This document shows positions 1 through 10,683 of a DNA stretch of 64,000 nucleotides, piece by piece. How positions within the stretch are numbered: position 1 is the stretch's first letter; each line of letters begins with the position of its first letter. The notes under the pieces are model-generated. The model searched no databases and had not been told where the DNA came from. It worked only from the letters and a program-made list of their open reading frames with translations. The translations under genes and the position numbers were made by a program. Source of the stretch: Eumeta japonica (Eukaryota > Arthropoda > Insecta > Lepidoptera > Psychidae); the NCBI GenBank assembly GCA_005406025.1, contig BGZK01001379.1, positions 98,499 through 162,498 of the forward strand. Direction: 5' to 3'.

Positions 1-3
1 GTT

Positions 4-1174
4 GTAGTTCTAATACTTAATACCAAGCTTTGTATTTCCGGTTAAGTATTTATTGGTATTAAAAGCTATGTTTTGTAATTTCTTATATGTATACTACATT
101 ATATTCAATACCACATTTGGTATTTCTGCAATAATTTTACTAATACCTATTATTTTTTTTTAAACTTGGATTTATGGTTTGTTTTTAAAGTAAATATTAA
201 AGGGGGGCTCCTATACAATAAACGGTAATTTTTTTGTCGTTTTTTGCGCGATATTAATAACGGCAACAGATAGACGCATGAAATATTCACACAATATTTA
301 GTTGTATATTCACTCCAAAAATAAATAATTAAATTAAAATACGAAAAAATGTGATTTTTTTGCCGTTTGTTTCTCGATCTTAATAACAACAGGTAGAAGC
401 TTGAAATATTTACAAAATACTTAGATTTATATTCACTTTAAAAATTTCTTGTAATATAGTGTCTAATGTTGTATAAATTATGGTACGGAACCCTTCGTAC
501 GCGAGTCCGACTCGCACTTGGCCGGTTTTATTTACAGTTTTATTTACAATTGCAACAAGAGGTAGTGTTACTACAACAAATCCATTTTCTTACAGTTCCT
601 ATTTATCACATCACCGTTACAAGATAAATTCTTATTTTCATTCTATCAGAGACATCGGCACACCGACAATTGCACAATATGCCCCGGTGACAAATACCGA
701 CAATGCAGATATTTTCAATAGAGTAACCATTGTAAATGGGATTATAAAAATTATTACATTATATTATTATATGTGAGGTTAAATTATAACGATTATTCGA
801 AATAAATGTTTACATTATTCATATTTTCACTGGTGCGTATTATTTAATATGCGCTAGGGTGCTTGTGTTACTATAATAAAGACATTAAGGATTTATTTTG
901 TCTAATAAAGCTAATATAAAAAAAAGTGAATGCAAAAAAGTGGATTTGTTACAATAATACTACACTATTTTCATAATTTCAAATTAAAAACTAATAAAAA
1001 CAAAGTCTATAATTAATATTACTAAATTTTAATAGTAAAGACATTGCACCAAATACAAGATGGGACATTAAATATAATGAGTGTAGTATTCATTAGAAAT
1101 TAAAAAACATAGCTTTTAATATTAATCATTACTTAATATGAAATATAAAGCTTGATATCAAGTATTACAACTAC
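4..1174. mobile_element. Element with long terminal inverted repeats, interrupted by another repeat
   Basis: Positions 4 to about 150 reappear in inverted orientation at about 1010-1174. Both ends start GTAGTT.TAATACTT and share blocks such as ATTAAAAGCTATGTTTT. I judge identity at roughly three quarters over 150 bp. No transposase frame is visible inside. The left end lies 3 bases from the window edge, so no target duplication can be tested. The inside includes a lepidopteran repeat (165-530), which suggests a nested insertion. The superfamily is unknown. Long inverted ends could fit a Mutator-like or foldback element. Confidence 0.5.
165..530 (+). repeat. Lepidopteran dispersed repeat ending in the 'cgagtccgactcgcactt' block
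   Basis: Two diverged tandem subunits are visible at about 228-345 and 353-450. Each has a T-rich run, a gcgcgat/ctcgat core, 'ttaataac..caacag.tag' and 'tatattcact..aaaaat'. They are followed by 'tacggaaccctt' and 'gcgagtccgactcgcacttg' at 483-521. From general knowledge this combination is abundant in moth and butterfly genomes. Short open frames across it are translations of the repeat. Confidence 0.6.
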
Positions 1175-2110
1175 GTAAACAAATCTGCAAAACGTAATAC
1201 TGAATACTAGAAATTATATATTTGGCATTACAAAATGCAATATTTAATATTAGTAACACTACACCAGAAATTACAAAACATCATATTAAGTGTTATAAAA
1301 TACATGCTAGAAATAAAAAAAACACAGTATTCAATTCTACTAACTATATACTTAGATTTACAAAGATTCTTGTAATATCAAGAAAGATTCGTAACGTCTT
1401 CCTTTAGGCGAAATCATACAAAATCATACAATACAAAATCGTTATTAAAAATTAGTAAAAGGAAATACGAAACCGGATTTGTAATTTTATGGGAATTACC
1501 ATATTTTAGTAATTATAAATGTATTTCACAATTTCTTTACTCTCATTTGAATGTGATGGGAAAAAGTTGTGATTTCAGAAAACTTTTAAAGACCTATCAA
1601 ACAGCGAAAAGATGAGAGTCTGATGACTACAGTCAAAAGTCTTAACTCCATTGGTCTTTGATGATCGTCAGATATATAGTTACTCATAAGGTTTATATTG
1701 ATGAAAGGCCTTACAACAAGGGCGCACACTCCAGACCCAAGCAGCAAAACTTCCGAGTGTTCCATAAAACGTATGAAATTCATGGTATCGTAGGCTGTCC
1801 ATCGAATCCCACATAAAGAGGAACCTGTAGTATTTATGATGAAATTTATTGAAATTTAGTAATATTAACACATTGAAATGTCGATTAGTAATTGACATTT
1901 ACATTATGATGCGATATTATTATATTACAACTTTATTAATCATGTAGTACAATGTTTAGTGCTAGACGGCTCATAGAGCTTAAACGAAATCGCGCCATAG
2001 AAATGTCTATCCCGCTGTATATATATTGAACTTGCCGAATGTACATATTAATTTATTTTATATGATTATTAGAATAAGAATAGCAAATCTTATTGAGGCG
2101 TTAATATTTA
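1175..2110. other. Gene-free stretch with a partial relative of the first element's ends
   Basis: Positions 1200-1330 share 'gaaattacaaaacat' and neighbouring AT-rich words with the inverted ends of the element at 4-1174, so a partial copy probably lies here. Nothing recognisable follows to 2110. Confidence 0.3.
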
Positions 2111-2115
2111 TATAT

Positions 2116-2159
2116 TAAATCATCCACATGAGCTATTATTATCCCATGTGGATGATTTA
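2116..2159. repeat. Perfect 15-bp inverted repeat (hairpin)
   Basis: The arms at 2116-2130 (taaatcatccacatg) and 2145-2159 are exact reverse complements around a 14-base loop. Further short inverted pairs built on 'ggac' and 'ccacataca/tgtatgtgg' follow up to about 2352, so this is a small cluster of potential hairpins. Confidence 0.8.
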
Positions 2160-2383
2160 TCTATGCCATGATGGACTATGATGGACAGCCATATAGAGTC
2201 CATATATGCAAACGTTATCATTCCCCTAATAACATTTAGATATATGAATTGGACAATGGATATATAAAACTTATACGGACTGTCCATATAGCGCCAATAT
2301 TTACTATTATGGACCACATACAATGTCTAGATATATTTGCTGTATGTGGAGCGTACAACCTTCCAAATTATTATCTTTATCTA

Positions 2384-2420
<37 letters not shown>

Positions 2421-2958
2421 GATGTTTGTATATATGAAATCGATAAACTTAGAAACTATTTAACCGATCATTATGAATATTGGTAAGTACATGTATTTTT
2501 TCACGGAGGTTTTTATGCTATCCCCATTGACGCAACTCGCCACCACGTGGCGCTGCGATGTACCGACTTCCGTATCGCTCAACCAATACATGTACATACC
2601 AGTATTCATAATAATCGATCAAATCCTATCGATATTAACATTTACTCCCGGCTTCGTCAAGTCGGAATTGTGACTGGTAGCGAAATCGGGATTGAAAGCG
2701 GGGCCGGGCAGGGAATTGCGAACGGGACGAGAATAGAATCTGATCGGAACTGGAGTCGAAAAGGCATGTGGGTTCGGGACAACAATCAAATGTGTGACCG
2801 GCTGCGGAATCGAAAGCGATACAGGTATTCAGTTAGAAATCAATCGACACAAAAGATGGAGGAATTCATCATACGTCCATGCTGGCGCAGCTACAGGCAT
2901 TAGTTATGCGGGCAAGAACAAACAAAAAGGGCAAAACAATGTCTGCCGGGCCAGCTAG
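2384..2958 (+). mobile_element. Non-autonomous Helitron-like element
   Basis: The segment starts TCTATATAT directly after an A, runs through a (TA)n tract, and ends 'gtctgccgggccagCTAG' directly before a T. A TC start, a CTRR end and insertion between A and T are the standard Helitron hallmarks, and a short GC-rich imperfect palindrome precedes the CTAG. The block 2501-2615 recurs at 30640-30790 (inverted) and 56830-56940 (direct), which supports a mobile family. No Rep/helicase frame is present. About 2660-2800 is a cryptic repeat of gaatcggg-like units that yields a misleading open frame. Confidence 0.6.
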
Positions 2959-5600
2959 TATTATACATATAACGAGCATTTTAAAATAAAAATATTAAAG
3001 CCCTTAAAGTGTGCAATATTGGTATCTCGCCCTAGTTGATAGCACCAGGGCTATGGCGTCCATAGCACAGGTTGATATATGTTCATACGGTAGATACCCA
3101 TTCGAAATATAAAATTCGAGAACTACTTATCAAACCTAGTTTATTAACAGGTTTTGTATTGTTAACAGTTTAAATTTTCAATCAGTACAGTCAGCTTCAA
3201 AATCGCAGTTCGTTCATACAACGTTGGAAGCAGCTTGTTAGACTTTGAAAGATATAAACAAAAAATAGTAAAGATTACACCTTTGGGAAAGAAACTTTAA
3301 AATTGTCAATATTTTTGTTTCAAACGATACAATAACAATTCTAAAAAAAAACCAAAATTAAATATCGAAAACCAGTGGAGAAACGATGATAATAATTAAC
3401 TGTATTTACAAAAAATTGATAAAGAAACAGTGAATGTGTACGATGACGTATGTATATTTGTATTCAAAGGGGGTATCGTCATTTAACTACTTAAAAAAAA
3501 TCTCGGTAATCTCTTATATGTATAAAGAGTCTATGTTAAAAATATAATTTTGTAAAATATAATTTAGTATTCCGAAAGAGGAATGAGCGACAAATATTTT
3601 TTTCGATTTCCTAATTTAATACCAAGGATTATTCACAACCGATAATTTCGCTTTCCATTGTCTATTCTCAATGTATCCCCTTAAACTCATTACCCCCTTT
3701 TGGATTATTCGCAATCGCGTAATAACACATGTTTTTATATAGACAATACATTTGATTATTGACATTTTTCGGACGGTAGTTGGATTGCAGTAATGTTATT
3801 TTTCACATCGCACAAACTTTTATTTGTACATTTCCGACTTCATATAACTCCCTAATAAATAATTAGTCCAATATTAGTCTCGTAGTGTAAACAAAATTCC
3901 GGGGTGCTAAGTGTAACGTGTGGATTTTCTTAGTAATATAAGGCTTCTTTCCTTCCTTGTTCACTCTGGATAGCGGTCAAGTTGATTATTATAAGGTTTC
4001 CGATACGAGGCCCTTATTATTTATATGGCGAATCCTAAGGGCCGTGCAGTTAGCAATGTGTGTACTAAACTCATGAAACATTTTGTTGTGTTAGATTTGT
4101 ATCAAACTACTGCAACCTAGAATTAAAAAATGCGAAATGATTTTACTTAGTGGCCGTATGTGTGACTGTCTGTCTGTTGAAATTCTGCGTCTTACGTTAT
4201 TCAACGCAGAAATTTGAAATGGGGATTAGACAAGTTGGTGAAGCATAAAAAAAAATTAGACTCTTAAATAGAAACAACTGTATGAAAGGGCTCAAGAAAT
4301 AAATAACACATAAATTAAAATGAAATCGAGTGAAACACCTCGAAAGTTATTAAATTAAGAAATATTAATTTTTTTAACGGTACATTTTATTCAACATTTT
4401 TATCGAAGTACAGGCCTCCTTGAAGGGATTGCGTATACGTGTTAGGATATAAAATAATTTGTTAGCTTAACATTATTGCTCAAAAAAATGATTAATTTTT
4501 TTTTGTCCTTGATCAATATTTGTTATTAAAATACGTCGCACACTATTGTGTTAAAATGTCACTGCATGTGTGTCTTCTTATTTCATCATTAGGACCAGAG
4601 TTATATGATTACAATAATTTCTTTTGTATTGTGCAAATGCGTTTACAGTATACCATAAGTTACAGTATACCACTATCACGTCGAAAACGGTTTTTCGTCT
4701 TCGCCCGTAAACGGTCTGCCCCGTTTGCACCCATACTTAAAACTGTTTTCAAAGGATAAATTACTTTATATCGTAACAGACTTCAAAATTAGGAATATGC
4801 ATAATACCTCTTTAATTAAGTTGTAATACTGTGCCCTCGTTTTGAATAAAGCATACGTTAATAACATTAACCACCTGTGATGAAAATAAGTAACTAATTT
4901 TGTGTAAGCGATCGATCACAATAAGCCACTTTCGTAGGGTTTGGTTAACTCACTACCGAAATGAAAGTAAAGGTCCGCTAGTTCCTGAGCCCTAGTAGCT
5001 TTCGCCCGTTTACATTGTGGTCGGTTCGCCTCGCGTAAGCCATAGGCGAGTCGAGCTGGCGAGGCGAGTGAAAGGTTGCCCGATACACGATAAGAGGTGG
5101 ATTCGCGTTTAAAGCGATGGACCCTGGTCTTCGCGTGTGTCCTTTTCATTTTAAGCGAGTATATCGGTGTCGTCGTCACCTATAGACTTTTAGATGTGTT
5201 TAGAAACAAATAAACTTATATGTAGGTATTTATTTTCTTCAAACGTTCTTTAATATACATAAACCGGATCAGTGTATCAATTTATAATAAATGAATAAAA
5301 TAGTTTGTAAGTTCTAAATCGTAGTAGACAAATGTTTATAATGAACGGTGATGGCCGATTGAACAAGATATTTCGCCTTCGAAACAGAAGTAAAGTACAC
5401 ACGATTCAAGTTGAGCACGGACCTTGGATGCGCAGGAGACAACTTATCGACGTGATTGAGTGTCCGGTAAGCGACATATATTAATAACCGTAGCGTTATT
5501 TTAAAACACCTATCTGATTGTTGTGAAAAGTAAACGAGAGTGTACTTGCGCGTCTGCGCAACAGACGGCCGGAACAATAGCCCAAGCTAAATCGCGGTTC
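2959..5600. other. Gene-free stretch, nothing recognised
   Basis: The DNA is AT-rich with no motif I recognise. A CpG-richer patch at 4916-5179 is open for 87 codons on the minus strand, but it has no splice signals or family motifs that would support coding. A 'gactgtctgtctgtt' remnant at 4164 resembles the lepidopteran repeat tail seen elsewhere in the window. Confidence 0.3.
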
Positions 5601-5636
5601 GAATCACGGGTCACGGGCGAATCGAGCGATAAATTT

Positions 5637-5788
5637 TTAACCAATCACGGTCACGGACGTTGTCGTCGCGTCGGTGTCACGTTTATCGGTGGCCGTGAAG
5701 TCGTTCAGCACGAAGACGTAAGGTTCAAGCTCCTCGACCTGAGACGAAGAGACTGCGGTCGGGCGGGCCTCGACGATGCTGGTGAACA
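5637..5788 (-). CDS. Candidate coding exon, unknown protein
   Basis: On the minus strand a possible 3' splice site (tttgttgtgtcaag, AG at 5789-5790) precedes an open segment from 5788. The frame continues for 49 codons to a TAA at 5637-5639. About three quarters of its third positions are G or C, against roughly half in the overlapping plus-strand frame, and the surroundings are AT-rich. The peptide includes VEARPTAVSSSQVEELEP and then a Thr/Asp-rich end. It has no motif I can assign. It may be a terminal exon using the TAA, or an internal exon using the weak donor g|gttaaa at 5640-5642. A GC-rich non-coding island is the main alternative. Confidence 0.38.
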
Positions 5789-6297
5789 CTTGACACAACA
5801 AACGTACACTTTATGTTACAGATATTGTTTACCGTTATTTATACGCAAGACGTAACTCAAAGTTAGTCGCCTTTTCTTATTCCATGGGATGTTAATACGT
5901 GGAAATCTATAATAAGACGCTTGCTTGCAATTATCAACATGCAGCATGCAACCCACCGCTGACCCTCGAATCTCTTCTTCTACTACGAATCCCTATCCAG
6001 TATTGAATGTTCATTCGAGAGGATTGACAGACATCGAACACCTAAACAAATGTTAGTATTAATAAAATACTACCCTTGATTTTCGGATGAGGATTAAGGA
6101 TTTTCTACGAAATATACGATGTTCTATACCTGTCAATCCTTTCGGATATTGTAGGCAAGCGTCTTAGTCACCTTTGCTACAACTTAGTTTTAGATTAAAA
6201 TACGTAACAAAATTTAGTCACTCCAACTTACAGCATTACCGGAGTTTCACCGAAAGTGTAACGCTAATGAAGGTCAAATATAACATTTATTTTTATA

Positions 6298-6375
6298 GAG
6301 GTGACAGTAAAGAGACGCAGTCAGTTCCGCGACAGTTTCAGGGTGCGGCTTCGGGCCACCTCTCTAAAAGTTAAT
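6298..6375 (+). CDS. Candidate 3'-terminal exon, unknown protein
   Basis: A pyrimidine-rich acceptor (catttatttttatag) ends just before 6298. The frame beginning with the second exon base encodes about 24 residues (starting GDSKETQSVPRQ) and stops with TAA at 6373-6375. AATAAA follows about 100 bases downstream (6476-6481), with a G/T-rich stretch after it. Acceptor, short frame, stop and poly(A) signal in that order fit a last exon. GC at third positions is only about half, and AATAAA is common in AT-rich DNA, so this could be chance. It lies about 500 bases from the minus-strand exon candidate and cannot belong to the same gene. Confidence 0.25.
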
Positions 6376-6499
6376 ACGTAATCTGAATAGTGCACCTATC
6401 GCTTGGTACACGTGAAACTGTGATCGCGAAACTTGTTTAAGTTGTAATATCCTCGTATAAACTTCGATCTTATCGAATAAAGTTAAATAACCGCACTTG

Positions 6500-7590
6500 T
6501 TTAGTGAATTTTCTATTTATTGAATAATAATGCTATCTTATGAACTAAATAAAAAAAAATGGCAAAATTGGCGACCTGGCAATAAATAACAGAATAACAC
6601 TCCCGTTGTTCAAATAAAAGATATTTCGTTTATGAAACTTGTGAATTTTGAATGGAGCGCCTATTTTCAAAATTGCTTTGTATCGTTTTAATGACAATCA
6701 AAAATTATGATTTGTGAGTTCATAACCTTCTTCAAATTTGCAAATAATACATTTAAATGTTTCTTTACAACTAAATATTTTCTCTAAACTGCCACTCGCG
6801 GGTACATTATCTGTTAATTTAGGCGTTAGGAGTAAATTTTTCCATTAGCGACCATTGCGCTAATAAATTAAATGCGATTAGAAGTATTCTAGCGGTTCCG
6901 TAGTGCATTGTTATTTAAAAACTGTAGTTAAATATACACCTACTGTATTTATGTGTTAACTTTTTTATCTCAAATCTCGAATTGCGATTGTGGAAGAACG
7001 CTATAAAAATATGAAAGTTAATAAATTGCATTAACAAGCGGCGAAACAAGTTAACTTTGTATAACTACACGAGATTTGGAATATAGCAAATCTCATTGCA
7101 TTAGTAATTGCTTTACCAATAAAATGTGTCACTGCTATGCACAGACTTATTTTACGGACGTAGACTCTCGTTCCAAGAATACGTTACAGTGTCAATAGGG
7201 CACTTTACCGATATTTAGAATATTGTATTTGTTGAGGAATTACGTGAGCTGACTAGACATTATGACTAAAAGTCAAATCAAAATTAAAATCGGTCAAGAA
7301 AAAACAATCAATTACAAGCAATCAAAAAACATATCAATCAAAAACAGGTATGCCATCTCTTTATGCAAAGCGGAGTTCAACATTATTCTATATGGCGCTA
7401 ATAGGTAACAGTGACGTCACGGAGTACTAATACATTCTCTGTGTAGTTAGCAATTTAAAATTCTAGCATTTTTATTACTATCCACAAAAAAAAAAACGCT
7501 CAAAAATCAAGTACCTCGATATTTGTATGAAAAGCTCTGTTTTTCTGACCGCCATATTCGTTTTGCCACTCGTTTAATATGACCACTTTT
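6500..7590. other. Gene-free stretch, nothing recognised
   Basis: The DNA is AT-rich with no recognisable gene. Words at about 7255-7395 (gactaaaa.., gcggagttcaa) recur loosely at 47520-47620, which hints at an unidentified dispersed repeat. Confidence 0.3.
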
Positions 7591-7595
7591 TAGAA

Positions 7596-8140
7596 CGACC
7601 GCATTTCGTGCTAGTTTTTGTTGCTGCCACGAAGTGATGGAATAACTTACCACCACCTATTAGACATTAAAGCTCTGTCTTCTCTTTCAAAAAGTCCTTA
7701 AAGACTTATTTATTACATACAAAAGGAAGTTTTATATAAAAGGTTGTTCTGAAATATGATTATCTATGATTTATTCATTGTTCATGTAGTTCTGATAAGT
7801 TGGTTATAGATAAGTATAAGACCACATCTTATTCAGCGGCATATACTTGTATAGTTTATGCAATGCTAATAATGTTTAAGTATGTATATCAACTGATTTC
7901 ATTTTATGACTGTATATGATTGTTTTGTCTTGATACCAGCGATGCTGCTCGATTGCCACTGCACACGAGCTGGGTGTCACAGAAGATCAGCATTCAGCAT
8001 TGTAGGAGTGACCACACTACAATTTAAGCAAGTGACAACCTTTTTTGATAATAATATAATATTGTTATAATGAATAAACTGAATGCACTAACATATGTAT
8101 ATGTACATCAAAAATAAAATTTTCTTTCTTTCTTCTTTTT
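7596..8140 (+). pseudogene. LINE relic: reverse-transcriptase C-terminus plus 3' UTR
   Basis: In one frame from 7596, with two stops, the translation reads RPHFVLVFVAATK, stop, WNNLPPPIRH, stop, then SVFSFKKSLKTYLL. The WN.LP..IR....S...FK..LK.YL pattern is the usual C-terminal signature of several non-LTR retrotransposon polymerases. It is followed by about 400 bases of non-coding DNA ending in AATAAA (8117) and a T/C-rich tail, as expected for a LINE 3' end. The catalytic domain is absent, so the copy is 5'-truncated and dead. I cannot fix the clade (Jockey, CR1 or L2-like). Confidence 0.5.
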
Positions 8141-8510
8141 TTCTTATTCAATTAAAAAAGCTTTATTTACAGTAAGATTAAAATATAGTAAAGTACTTTA
8201 TTATTATTATTTTTGTATATCGCTTAACATGATGTTTTATTTACGTAGTGCCATTTGTAGTCTTTGTATTTATTGTCGAGATCATTTGCTGGTGAGAACC
8301 TAAAGCGTAGCAACGCTGTGATTACTTCAAAATTTCAGAATTGGCGCTAAATGCGGCAACATTTTCTTTTATCTAATTTTGCTGGAGAAGAAGCTTGTAT
8401 AGACAAACTAGAAAGACAAACCTTTATCGCAATAAAAATTTTCAATGCAATCGTAAAGGCCGTTAGCGAAGTCCTCGTGGTATAGACATGAGAATTGCTC
8501 CTTAATAGTA

Positions 8511-8676
8511 GAGTACAACGCACAACACTTTGACGCTCTGAATTGGCTGCGAATGATGTAATGCGCAGGTTTAACACTCTCCGAATTTTCCTCCTTTTCC
8601 CCCGCGTCCCAATTTTACGCCATTGCGACGCTTTCGTGACTAACTGCACAGCGGCATAGTTTTGTGCGTTGCGCTG
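8511..8676 (+). mobile_element. TA-flanked MITE, copy 1 of the gagtacaacg/cagtacaacg family
   Basis: The ends are inverted repeats of each other: gagtacaacgcacaacacttt against, reading from the right end, cagcgcaacgcacaaaacta. TA lies on both sides (8509-8510, 8677-8678). The whole 166 bp aligns with 13700-13868 in the same orientation, sharing 'gctctgaattggctgcgaat' and 'ttttacgc.attgcgacgctttcgt'. It has no coding capacity. The TA target and CAGT-like ends fit Tc1/mariner/pogo-mobilised MITEs. Confidence 0.75.
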
Positions 8677-8678
8677 TA

Positions 8679-9951
8679 CAGGATTTACTCAGAATTATAA
8701 CATACGCCTAATATTAAAGAAATAAGACTAAGGTTTTCCGCATTTACTAAGTTTTTGAAAAATAAATTCGCTTAGGTCAGTAAAGTGTCTACTATCGCCC
8801 GTGGCCGTAGACAATGAACCGCTTTTCCTCGCCGCTAACGGCCGTTCTTTAGCTAATTGCGCTAAAGTATGAAAACGGACACTTGGCTTTCTCTGCAACG
8901 CAGGTACAATACAAAGTACCATTTTTGAATGGAATAATTTAGGATGAACTCATTTTTTGTTCGTTCTCCACATCATATAAATATAAATTTATTGTATAAG
9001 TGGTTGGTTCCTGTAGTTCATCTTTTATTATATTACTGTATTTTAATTTACAAAAAAATCAGCAATTTAAACAAATTGAATTTTTATATTTTCATTTTAA
9101 ATATTTATTATTTACAATATGAATACTATGCTGCAAATGGGATAAATATGAACTAGTTCCATTTAAATGTTGTAAATTAGGGTTTATCACATTTAAATTG
9201 AACTCTAATATATACTTAGTACATGTGCTTATCTTTTATCTTAATATGTTAAAGAATAAGGTGCATAGATTCTTTTAAATACTCAGAACTGGTCATGAAA
9301 TAAAATCTTAAAAATTTTGTTTTTAAAAATGCATTGTAAAAAAATGATATATAAACATTTTATAGTATAAAAGAAGGAGGTAATACTTGTGGAATAATTT
9401 CATGTTCAGACAGGACAAGTGTTATGTGTTTAAAAGTTGCAATCTTGACGTGTGTTACCAGATAAATGTGCATTATTTAAATTTCCCCGTCAAATGCGTC
9501 AACCCGTATTCACGTAACACATCCGAACAGGTTGAGAGCGAGGCCTCATTTTAGTAACAGCAAAGAAAAAAATTACCGCTTTGTAATTATTTTTGACATT
9601 TAGTTCGTAATTTTATTCTGAAAAGATTATTCTGGTCTGAGATTTAAAAGTAATGGATGGTCATGGCAATTTCACTCTCTACTATAAATCAACTTTTATC
9701 GTTTTTCTGAAGTTGAGAAAAGAATTCAACAATCAAAATGACGATGAAACAGAAAATGTGGCAAGTGCGAGTCGGATTGTTAAGCACCGGGGGCTCATGC
9801 ATTTGCTGAATTAAGAATATATAGGGACAAACGATCAGTTTTATACAATCAATGGTGACGCGAAACATTTCAAGAGAACGATATTAAAAGTCTACTATTC
9901 ACATGTAGTATATTGATGTTCTTGGTATTTTCATCTGCATCAACATAAGAG
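8679..9951. other. Gene-free stretch
   Basis: The DNA is AT-rich. Positions 9765-9800 hold a decayed inverted 'gcaagtgcgagtcgga' block, the same block as at 483-521. No gene was found. Confidence 0.3.
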
Positions 9952-10236
9952 CAGGGTTGCCAAGTGTCCCGATTTTAGCGGGACGTCCCGCAAAACAGTC
10001 GATTTTTTAAATATCCCGCCGGCACAAGTATGTGTCCTGCCTTATGATATTTTTTAGTTCAACAAAGAAACAAAACAATCAAAGAGTAACATATCATCGA
10101 TAATACATTTTAGCACCCATTTCATTGTCTTAGCTTCATATTTGTTATTGTCCCACGTCAAAATGCTTGCTCCGAATTTTTTATTCTATTTAAATACATA
10201 TCCCGAATTTTCGAAAAATATCTGCTGACAACACTG
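9952..10236. mobile_element. Possible hAT-like non-autonomous element
   Basis: The left end CAGGGTTGCCAAGTGTCCCG and the right end (read inverted) CAGTGTTGTCAG share a hAT-type CAG.GTTG.CA terminus. The left interior has GC-rich inverted words (cccgattttagcggga). No 8-bp target duplication is visible, so the boundaries are uncertain. It abuts the next hAT-like element. Confidence 0.35.
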
Positions 10237-10683
10237 GTATCTTCAATCAGCCCCGGATCTAGAAGGGGGGCAAAACGGAGTACCCGCCTCGGGTGGCAGT
10301 ATCAGGGGGCGCCAAAATCATAATTATTGAAGTGAAAATTTTTATAGGCAGGTTTGGATGGGGAGTAATTTCATGTAAGTCGTGAGCGATATGATCACGT
10401 GACATCTAAGGCTAATTACTATATATTCTATTATCAGCAGTACCTATTGTAATTTGAAGAGATCTAACCACTTTTAGTTCTATCCAAATGGTTTGCAATT
10501 GTACTTACAGATTGCGCTCCTATAGGTAAACGTAAGTGTGCTATTATAATGTGTGTATACTGTGCGTTTTTTTAAATTGTGTTATTGTTTGATTTGTATT
10601 TGAAATGCTCAAGTGTATGATTACTGTGCAGTAAAAAGTGAGTATTATATATATAAATATTTTTAAAGTTGTATTTATATTTA

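Noticed and set aside
2547..2903. 118-codon frame with SEIGIES-like repeats
   Set aside because: It lies within the Helitron-like element and follows its cryptic gaatcggg repeat.
5590..5620. tRNA B box (ggttcgaatca)
   Set aside because: No A box or cloverleaf can be drawn upstream.
5523..5855. 110-codon plus-strand frame over the minus-strand exon candidate
   Set aside because: It lacks a good ATG, and its third-position GC is about half, clearly below the opposite strand. It is probably a shadow.
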